DNA from: CAYSDH01 sp964429805
GTDB lineage: Bacteria; Bacteroidota; Bacteroidia; Flavobacteriales_D; JABDKJ01
Assembly (NCBI GenBank): GCA_964429805.1
Contig: CAYSDH010000079.1
Location: 1-13,439, forward strand
Reading direction: 5' to 3'
Length of the DNA stretch: 13,439 nucleotides
Below, piece by piece: positions 7,547 to 13,439 of this stretch. The notes below the pieces were generated by a model. The model worked only from the letters and a program-made list of their open reading frames with translations, made no database searches and had not been told where the DNA came from. A program made the position numbers and the translations under genes. Every line of letters starts with the position of its first letter. Within the stretch, counting starts at the first letter, position 1.

Positions 7547-10500
7547 TCATTCCTCACCACCAACACGATACACCTCCACAGTCTTTCCATCACTTCTGAA
7601 TACGACCTCTGGATCATACATTGACTCACAGAGTACTCCAGGCATATAGTAGTTTCCACTGTAGGATGCATTGACCGTAAAGCGGAAGTGCTTGCGGTAT
7701 TTTCTCCAGGGACTTCTTCTGAGTTCGTCATTTTGATCTAACCAGAAATACATGTTCACTCTGTCATCGCGGATGTCAGTATAATCTGCAACATCTGTTC
7801 CGTCAGGTCTATTTGGAGCATCCATGCGATCTATGTTTGGCTCCCAACCTGATGGTAAGATGACTGTCAAGGCCAAGTGCTCAAGCATGTCTTCCGTATT
7901 GGGATTGGTTACCGTCATGTCAATCATAAACTCGGTGCCTTGTTCTATTTTGCTGATGTCTATGACTTTTCCGTCCATGTTGATGTACTTCACCAGAAGG
8001 TCTACATTTGACTTGACAGGTTTTACGGTTTCTCTTTTTGGTACTCCAGTTTGAATCAATCGCGCATAGAGAGGTCCAGCACTTTTGTTCTCTACATCAA
8101 GTTTTCCGTTCTCGGCAAAGTCCTTAATGGAGTATCGCTTAAAGGTCAGTTGACTTCTCAACTCATCAACTTTATTGCCATTTAAACTGGCCGTGTAGTC
8201 CATGTCTTTGCGTTCAAAAATATCAAGCGAGAGCATGGCGCGCAGGCACCAAGAGCTGGTGTGCGTATTCATATACCCATCATCATTAAGCGCTTCGGCT
8301 ATCTGCTGCACAAGCGGCAGGGCTTGCTTCTTCATGTCCATGATGACCATGCAGTCTAACAAGATTGCCTTGTCTCGGTGTATATTAGAGTAGCTGTATC
8401 CGTCTTTTCTGTTTTTAGGAGTAAAGTGTGAATGCTCATTCACTAGTTTTTGAGCCACATCTTTTTGACCAGCCAAGTGATAGGCTGCAGCCAACATGTA
8501 TATGGCGGGCTTATCAAGTAGCTTACTGTTTTTCAGCCTGTTCATGGAGGCAATATCTGCGTGACCAGCAAGCGCTAATGTGAAGAGTCTGTAGGCTCTG
8601 GCTTTCTCTCCGTATTCTCTGCCGTAATACTCAGTGAGTGAGTAGTCTCCGCGCACCGCTCTTTTTTGATAAGTGAGCCATGAGTCATAGACATTGTCAG
8701 GCACGGTGTATCCAGCATTGCGGGCTTCGACCATGAAGTGACCCACGTAACTTGTTATCCAGTTGTCATAGTTATACCTGTTTGGCCAACGGGCAAAACT
8801 CCCATCCGAACGTTGGAATTTGCCGAGAATGGAACAGACATCAACGATGTTTTTCATTGATTTTTCTGCGAGCTTCTCCTTGTCACCTAAGAATGACTTT
8901 AGGTACAACTGAGGGAAAGCGGCTGACACTGTTTGTTCTGCACAACCATGCGGATACCTGGTCAAGTATCCTAGCCTGCCATCAAGATCGATGGATGGCA
9001 TGCTAGACAATTCGAGACTGAGTTCCTTTGTTCCGTCCATGGCAAAGTGGCTGTAGTCTAGACTGCCGCTCTCACCCGCATCAAGCAGAAGCATTTCACC
9101 GCGCGATTCGGGAAGCCTCGATTGCCTCACTGGTATTTCTATATCATGATGTGCCGTGTGCGAACCACTTTTCACGCGTACCACTGCTTTAGCCTTTCCT
9201 GTTCCGCTTCCAGTTTTGACTTTGAAAAAGGCCATCTGCTCATCTGGTTCGCTAAAGGTCATCTTCATGTCGGCACTTCCTACTAATGATAGCGGGCCAG
9301 TCAACTCTACAGACACGTCTACATTTTTAACATCAGGTTCCATGGCAAATACAGAAATAGGCAGCGTCACTTCTTCTTCAGGCCCAAGCACACGCGGTAA
9401 TGTGGCAAGCACCATGAGAGGTTTACTCACCTGCACAGTCTTCTCCGTGTGGCCATAAGAGGCGTCTTGCCCAGCAATGACCATGACGCGCACTGATCCA
9501 ATGTAGTTTGGTATGTCAATGCTATGCGAATTTGTTTTTCCGGGACTGTACTTAAATGGTCCAATAAAACGAACCATTGGTTTGAAGCGATTCACCTTGG
9601 ACTGATCTTTTTTGTCCAAGTCTTCGTCACCACCCACACTCAGCAGTTTCTCGATGATGCCGCCAAATGCACCAATCACGTCATCATACTTGTCCCAGCT
9701 TTTGACACCGAGTCCTTCGCGTGCATAAAAAGTAGAGTGGGGGGCTGGAGTTTTAAATCCGGTGAGGTCTAAGAGACCTTCGTCAACCACGGCCAGCGTA
9801 TAGGTCATGGCGCGCCTGTCTTTTTCAGACACCTTGATGTCAACGGTGGTTTCGGGCCTTATTTTGTCAGGCATCTCAATGGTTGGATGCAGAATGGTTT
9901 TTGGATTGTCAACCAGTATTGGAGTTACTCCATACATGCGCAACGGAAGGTCGTTTTTGCGGTCATGAGGTTGAAGCAGGGTCACATTCACGTAGGCATT
10001 AGGCGCCATTTCTGGAGTAATCTTAAAGTTATATTCTACCACATCAGACAGTACATCAACCCACTCTTTAGAGATGATGTGTGTGCCGTCTTCTACAGTT
10101 ACGAGCGCCCGGCCTACTCCTGCAGTTGGGAATCTGACAAGGGCATTTTCTCCCACCCTGTATTTCTCCTTGTCGGTTTCAAACGTGAGCATGGTTGCTC
10201 CTCCTGGTGGTGAGGTCATCTTTCCTCCCGGGCGGTAGGGCACATATCCATAGAAGCGAGTTCCAGTGCTGTGTCCTCCTTTTGTGTCGACAACTCTGAC
10301 AAGGTATCTTGACCATTCATGCTCAGGAACTTCGAGCGTAAACGAAGACTTTCCTTTGAACTTCTCTATGTCAAAAGCGGCTATACGATGGTTGCTACTC
10401 GAACTGATATATTTGGCCAAGTAGTCGCGTCCTCTGTCCCACCACCATCGCCAAGAGATGTTGTATACTTCTACTCTTAGTCCTTCTATTTCGACTGGCT

Positions 10501-13120
10501 CACCGTGCATATCTACTGCCACGACTTGTACTTGATGCTTTGATCCAGCTTCGAGTCTGTAGCTCTTCGGCATCTTGATACCGATGTATGTTGGAAAAGG
10601 CGAGTAAGGGATATTAAACCTGTCAATGCTGTGTCCGCCACCTTCTTCAAATACCTTGGTGGTAAAGTGTGCTCTGAGCATTCCGGGTGCTGTGCTTCGC
10701 GTGTTGGGGTCCATCGGTACGGGGGCCAGACCGGCTTCATCTACACGACCTTGAAAAATCACTTCTTCTGAGACATCAAAATCTTTGGCCGGGTCTCTGA
10801 AGTGAAATTCTTCCCATCCTTTAGGTTTGACACCTGTCGAGTTGAGCACCATCGACACTTCGGCTTTGAGGTTTTTTGCCTTTGCACCGTGCAACCATTT
10901 GGCGGTTAAGGTTCCTTCTTGTCCTCCCGGTTTTTCGACTATAAACTCACCAAAATCCAAATCCATTTTGAGTCTGTTAGGCTTGATTGCTTCAACCGCT
11001 AGTCGCTTATAAAACTTGGCGGCTCCGACTTTTACCGTACAGTTCCACATGCCAGTTGGTGCCTCAGCGTCTGTCACCACCTGAAAAGTATAGAAGCCAT
11101 TCACTCCGTCATTCTTTACTTCTCTGTGCACTAGTTGCCCACGTGGGTCAGTCATTTCAAGAATAACCGGATGCCCTTTTGGTAATTTTTGAGTAGCATC
11201 TTCCAGAATGAAACTCAAGAAGAGCGTGTCTCCCGGACGCCACACTCCGCGCTCTCCGTAGATGAATCCTTTAAGCCCATCTTGCACTTCACGACCGCGC
11301 GTGTCAAACTGCGACATGGAGAGCGAGTTACCATCACCCAGTTTTAAATAGGCTTTTTGACTGCCATGTTCTACTAAAGCCAAGTACGGTTTCTTCTTCG
11401 AGTTGATAGTTACGGTTCCGTCTCCGCCCGTGCGGCCGCTTTGCAGCAATTGATTTTGATAATCATAAAGCAACACCGTGGCAGCACTCACTGGTTTGCT
11501 CGTTTTGATGTTACTGACGGCTATAAAGTTTTTGCCATCTTTTCCGCGCTTGGCAATCACGCCAAGGTCAGTGGCTAAGATACTGTGCGAGAATCCTCGT
11601 CTCATGTAGTATGAGATGTGACATGGATTGTTGCGCTCTTCCCAATCATATCCTGATCGGTAGCTATAGTCGTCATAATACTCCCAGTCATCATACTCGT
11701 CATAGACCTCTTCTTCAGCAAAGCCTGAGTCATCGTCTTCCCAGGACTTGTCGTTGATGGCTTCGTCACAAGGATAGATGGAGTAGGAGGGGCGAAATGA
11801 TAATTTTACTTGATAGATAGCGCCTGGCTCTTGTCTGATGAGTTCATCTAGGTCGAGCGTAAATGTGTTCCAGACTCCATAGTCAAGCGGTTTGTTGCTT
11901 GTTAGGTTTACTTTTTTGCGGAGCACAGTGCGCCCCACTCGAGAGAGTTGTCGGTCACCACCCAGTTCATTGACTTGCAGGTATTGAACCATGTTGTCTT
12001 CAAACACTCGTTTTATCTCCACATCAACTGCACGAAGGTTTACCGCTCTAAATGGGAATACTTTACCGTCTGTACTTGGCAAAATGGTGCCGCTAAACAC
12101 GGATTGTATGTCGGGGTTAGTTTCGGAAAATGAGACCTCAACTTCGATATCTTCTTTGAGTGTATACCCCAGCGTGTTTCGAACTTTCTTAGAAATACGC
12201 AGCATTTTATTGCCAGACAATCGGCTTTTGGGATAAGCCTTCACCACGTTAGACGAAAACTCAAAGCGGAAATCATCTTGGTCTGCCAGCGAGACCAGAC
12301 CTTTTATGCCCTGCTTTGTATCCACAGGGTCTGTGAACTCAATGACCAGATGCTGTGATGGCGTTGACGATACCTTGGCCGATCGGTAAGAGAAGTTTGA
12401 AATAGAGGGAACAGTATATGTCGTCTCTCCAGTGGTCTCAAAGTCATCATGGTCTACGGTCCAGTTAAAATTCATGGTCTGCTCAGGTTCGGTGCGCTCC
12501 ACGCTGTCGACCATAAATCGGTGAGTCCTTCCGTCAACTTGATGTACCCATGTGATGGGGTAATCTTTGCCATTCATGTTGACCTCCATCATCTTCTCTA
12601 CTATCTCATCTTCCAGAAAGTCGGCCGTGATGGCGACTCCTTTTACTTGGTTCCATCTGATGTCTGTGTCCGAATATGACTTGATGCTATTGACTTCAAC
12701 CTTCAAGCCTTGGGCAGCGGTATACAGTGTCCATTGAAACGTGCGGTACTCGTTTTCTACGTCTAGGACTTTGTCTAGGTGGAAGGTCAGGTGATAGGTT
12801 TCTCCTGACTTTAACTTTTCGCTGGGTAAAAAGCGGATGGTTCGATCATTGAGCCAAGTGAGTGAGCCTTCTACTTTAGGTTCAATCTCAAGAATATCTG
12901 AATCCAGGCTAGCACCTATTGTAGTAAATCGAGGGCTGGGTTCTTGCAGCACAATAGTCGTTTCACCATCTCGGTAGATGGTACCAGAAGTAAAGCCCGA
13001 AATGTATTTTCGGAAGGCGGGGTCGGGCGTATCGGTTACGTTTTCTCTCTTGTCAGTGCATGAATTTAGGAGGGATAGTGTCAGCACCAACACCATCAGG
13101 GGTCGTATATTTAGGAACAT
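7547..13120 (-). CDS. Lipoprotein alpha-2-macroglobulin family protein with intact thioester
   Basis: 1857 residues. The start ATG (13120) opens a lipoprotein signal peptide ending LLNSC, with lipidated Cys21; Thr at +2 argues against inner-membrane retention by the E. coli rule. A chain of macroglobulin beta-domains follows, with the typical GVWRPGDTLFL near 624. A bait-like linker lies at about 1118-1180, after VVDEGLLDL. The thioester domain (about 1370-1640) carries YPHGCAEQT with Cys1393 and Gln1396, the pair that forms the internal thioester in YfhM and human A2M (CLEQ, CGEQ). A C-terminal beta-domain (YYMPGVLCESMYD) closes the protein. Family knowledge: proteases that cut the bait trigger thioester attack and are trapped; in many Gram-negatives the gene pairs with pbpC. 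Here no pbpC is adjacent. Residues 452-499 form an acidic, Tyr/Trp-rich insert between Cys451 and Cys500. No Shine-Dalgarno sequence is evident. Confidence 0.95.
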   Translation of the reverse strand: MFLNIRPLMVLVLTLSLLNSCTDKRENVTDTPDPAFRKYISGFTSGTIYRDGETTIVLQEPSPRFTTIGASLDSDILEIEPKVEGSLTWLNDRTIRFLPSEKLKSGETYHLTFHLDKVLDVENEYRTFQWTLYTAAQGLKVEVNSIKSYSDTDIRWNQVKGVAITADFLEDEIVEKMMEVNMNGKDYPITWVHQVDGRTHRFMVDSVERTEPEQTMNFNWTVDHDDFETTGETTYTVPSISNFSYRSAKVSSTPSQHLVIEFTDPVDTKQGIKGLVSLADQDDFRFEFSSNVVKAYPKSRLSGNKMLRISKKVRNTLGYTLKEDIEVEVSFSETNPDIQSVFSGTILPSTDGKVFPFRAVNLRAVDVEIKRVFEDNMVQYLQVNELGGDRQLSRVGRTVLRKKVNLTSNKPLDYGVWNTFTLDLDELIRQEPGAIYQVKLSFRPSYSIYPCDEAINDKSWEDDDSGFAEEEVYDEYDDWEYYDDYSYRSGYDWEERNNPCHISYYMRRGFSHSILATDLGVIAKRGKDGKNFIAVSNIKTSKPVSAATVLLYDYQNQLLQSGRTGGDGTVTINSKKKPYLALVEHGSQKAYLKLGDGNSLSMSQFDTRGREVQDGLKGFIYGERGVWRPGDTLFLSFILEDATQKLPKGHPVILEMTDPRGQLVHREVKNDGVNGFYTFQVVTDAEAPTGMWNCTVKVGAAKFYKRLAVEAIKPNRLKMDLDFGEFIVEKPGGQEGTLTAKWLHGAKAKNLKAEVSMVLNSTGVKPKGWEEFHFRDPAKDFDVSEEVIFQGRVDEAGLAPVPMDPNTRSTAPGMLRAHFTTKVFEEGGGHSIDRFNIPYSPFPTYIGIKMPKSYRLEAGSKHQVQVVAVDMHGEPVEIEGLRVEVYNISWRWWWDRGRDYLAKYISSSSNHRIAAFDIEKFKGKSSFTLEVPEHEWSRYLVRVVDTKGGHSTGTRFYGYVPYRPGGKMTSPPGGATMLTFETDKEKYRVGENALVRFPTAGVGRALVTVEDGTHIISKEWVDVLSDVVEYNFKITPEMAPNAYVNVTLLQPHDRKNDLPLRMYGVTPILVDNPKTILHPTIEMPDKIRPETTVDIKVSEKDRRAMTYTLAVVDEGLLDLTGFKTPAPHSTFYAREGLGVKSWDKYDDVIGAFGGIIEKLLSVGGDEDLDKKDQSKVNRFKPMVRFIGPFKYSPGKTNSHSIDIPNYIGSVRVMVIAGQDASYGHTEKTVQVSKPLMVLATLPRVLGPEEEVTLPISVFAMEPDVKNVDVSVELTGPLSLVGSADMKMTFSEPDEQMAFFKVKTGSGTGKAKAVVRVKSGSHTAHHDIEIPVRQSRLPESRGEMLLLDAGESGSLDYSHFAMDGTKELSLELSSMPSIDLDGRLGYLTRYPHGCAEQTVSAAFPQLYLKSFLGDKEKLAEKSMKNIVDVCSILGKFQRSDGSFARWPNRYNYDNWITSYVGHFMVEARNAGYTVPDNVYDSWLTYQKRAVRGDYSLTEYYGREYGEKARAYRLFTLALAGHADIASMNRLKNSKLLDKPAIYMLAAAYHLAGQKDVAQKLVNEHSHFTPKNRKDGYSYSNIHRDKAILLDCMVIMDMKKQALPLVQQIAEALNDDGYMNTHTSSWCLRAMLSLDIFERKDMDYTASLNGNKVDELRSQLTFKRYSIKDFAENGKLDVENKSAGPLYARLIQTGVPKRETVKPVKSNVDLLVKYINMDGKVIDISKIEQGTEFMIDMTVTNPNTEDMLEHLALTVILPSGWEPNIDRMDAPNRPDGTDVADYTDIRDDRVNMYFWLDQNDELRRSPWRKYRKHFRFTVNASYSGNYYMPGVLCESMYDPEVVFRSDGKTVEVYRVGGEE

Positions 13121-13195
13121 GTTGCAGGTTAAAATTGTATAAGGTTCTTTAAGGTAACGGAAGACTTGTCAATTGTTGTACAAGGAAAGAGCTAA

Positions 13196-13211
13196 ATCCT
13201 CAATTGAGGAT
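13196..13211. promoter_or_regulatory. Perfect 16-bp palindrome upstream of the macroglobulin gene
   Basis: ATCCTCAATTGAGGAT is its own reverse complement. It sits 76 bp before the macroglobulin start, in a 168-bp intergenic stretch. A perfect even palindrome in a promoter-proximal region could be an operator for a dimeric regulator. No -7/-33 Bacteroidota promoter elements could be placed with confidence, so the role is inferred from position only. Confidence 0.3.
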
Positions 13212-13265
13212 AAGTTTAAGTTTCTTCTTAGGAAATTATTCTTGACGACTCTGCAAAAGAGTGGG

Positions 13266-13280
13266 CCTTAGATGCTAAGG
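13266..13280 (-). terminator. Possible weak terminator after the Sel1-like gene
   Basis: On the minus strand a perfect 6-bp stem (CCTTAG, loop CAT, CTAAGG) begins 8 bp after the TAG of the Sel1-like gene. It is followed by CCCAC and then a short CTCTTTT tract. The T-run is displaced from the stem, so this is a weak candidate for separating that gene from the macroglobulin transcript. Confidence 0.35.
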
Positions 13281-13288
13281 TTATGATT

Positions 13289-13439
13289 CTAATTACCAGT
13301 TAGCTCTTTCAGTTTTTCAAGCGCTTCGGGTTCTCCTTTTTCTACCGCCATGTTTAAATAGTCCATGGCCTTTGCTTGATCACCTTCCTTAAATAGAAAC
13401 TCGGCAAAATAAAATTCCAATAAATCGACAGTATTGATT
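13289..13439 (-). CDS. C-terminal end of a Sel1/TPR-like repeat protein (partial)
   Basis: The frame runs on the minus strand from the window edge (first full codon at 13438) to TAG at 13291-13289, giving the last 49 residues. The text reads as a helix-turn-helix repeat: FAEFLFKEGDQAKAMDYLNM, then AVEKGEPEALEKLKEL. The A-x2-YLNMAVEKG-x2-EAL pattern is typical of Sel1-like or TPR repeats, which mediate protein-protein contacts. Domains further upstream in the protein are out of view, so its location and function cannot be judged. It lies upstream of the macroglobulin on the same strand, with 168 bp between them, so a shared transcript is possible but not shown. Confidence 0.7.
   Translation of the reverse strand, partial: INTVDLLEFYFAEFLFKEGDQAKAMDYLNMAVEKGEPEALEKLKELTGN

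Noticed and set aside
7531..7731. N-terminal extension of the zinc-knuckle protein to a 262-residue form
   Set aside because: This part overlaps the coding end of the macroglobulin in another frame and reads as a low-complexity shadow. Starts at 7530 or 7524 fall directly after the macroglobulin stop.
9887..10213. Plus-strand frame of 108 codons inside the macroglobulin region
   Set aside because: It is antisense to well-conserved macroglobulin domains, has no recognisable family, and is one of many such shadows along this gene.

Overview
The window looks like chromosomal DNA of a member of the Bacteroidota. The evidence is a type IX secretion (T9SS) type A sorting domain at the end of the first gene, a Bacteroidota-style signal peptide ending in FAQ, a very large lipoprotein alpha-2-macroglobulin, and start codons without clear Shine-Dalgarno sequences. 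The class cannot be settled from this piece. The run of ten Ns at 1592-1601 shows that this is a draft or metagenome scaffold.

Layout, left to right. (1) 2-1462 (+): the 3' part of a T9SS-exported beta-propeller protein, cut by the window edge and interrupted by an in-frame TAA at 1034-1036. (2) 1463-1739: a short intergenic piece holding a weak terminator, the scaffold gap, and a 54-bp copy of the end of the next gene. (3) 1740-2978 (-): a membrane-anchored metallophosphoesterase of the YkuE/YaeI type. (4) 3122-6370 (+), divergent from it: a 1082-residue secreted protein with BNR/Asp-box propellers of the sortilin/VPS10-like kind. (5) 6418-6792 (-): a small secreted, probably beta-rich protein. 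(6) 6943-7530 (-): a cytosolic protein with a four-cysteine zinc-ribbon-like knuckle, 16 bp downstream of (7). (7) 7547-13120 (-): an 1857-residue lipoprotein alpha-2-macroglobulin with an intact thioester motif. (8) 13289-13439 (-): the end of a Sel1/TPR-like repeat protein running off the right edge.

Four of the products (the T9SS propeller, the BNR protein, the small secreted protein and the macroglobulin) are exported, and the metallophosphoesterase is membrane-bound, so this is mainly an envelope and surface neighbourhood. The macroglobulin is expected to act as an envelope protease trap. Its usual partner, penicillin-binding protein 1C, is not adjacent on either side; the gene that follows it is an unrecognised zinc-knuckle protein instead. 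The other genes show no evident common pathway.

I did not find a convincing new multi-gene system. The points most worth a second look are the nonsense codon in the T9SS gene, the duplicated sequence at the scaffold gap, the macroglobulin with its acidic, Tyr-rich, Cys-flanked insert and its zinc-knuckle neighbour, and the twin-arginine-like motif inside the metallophosphoesterase. No rRNA, tRNA, CRISPR array or transposase was seen.
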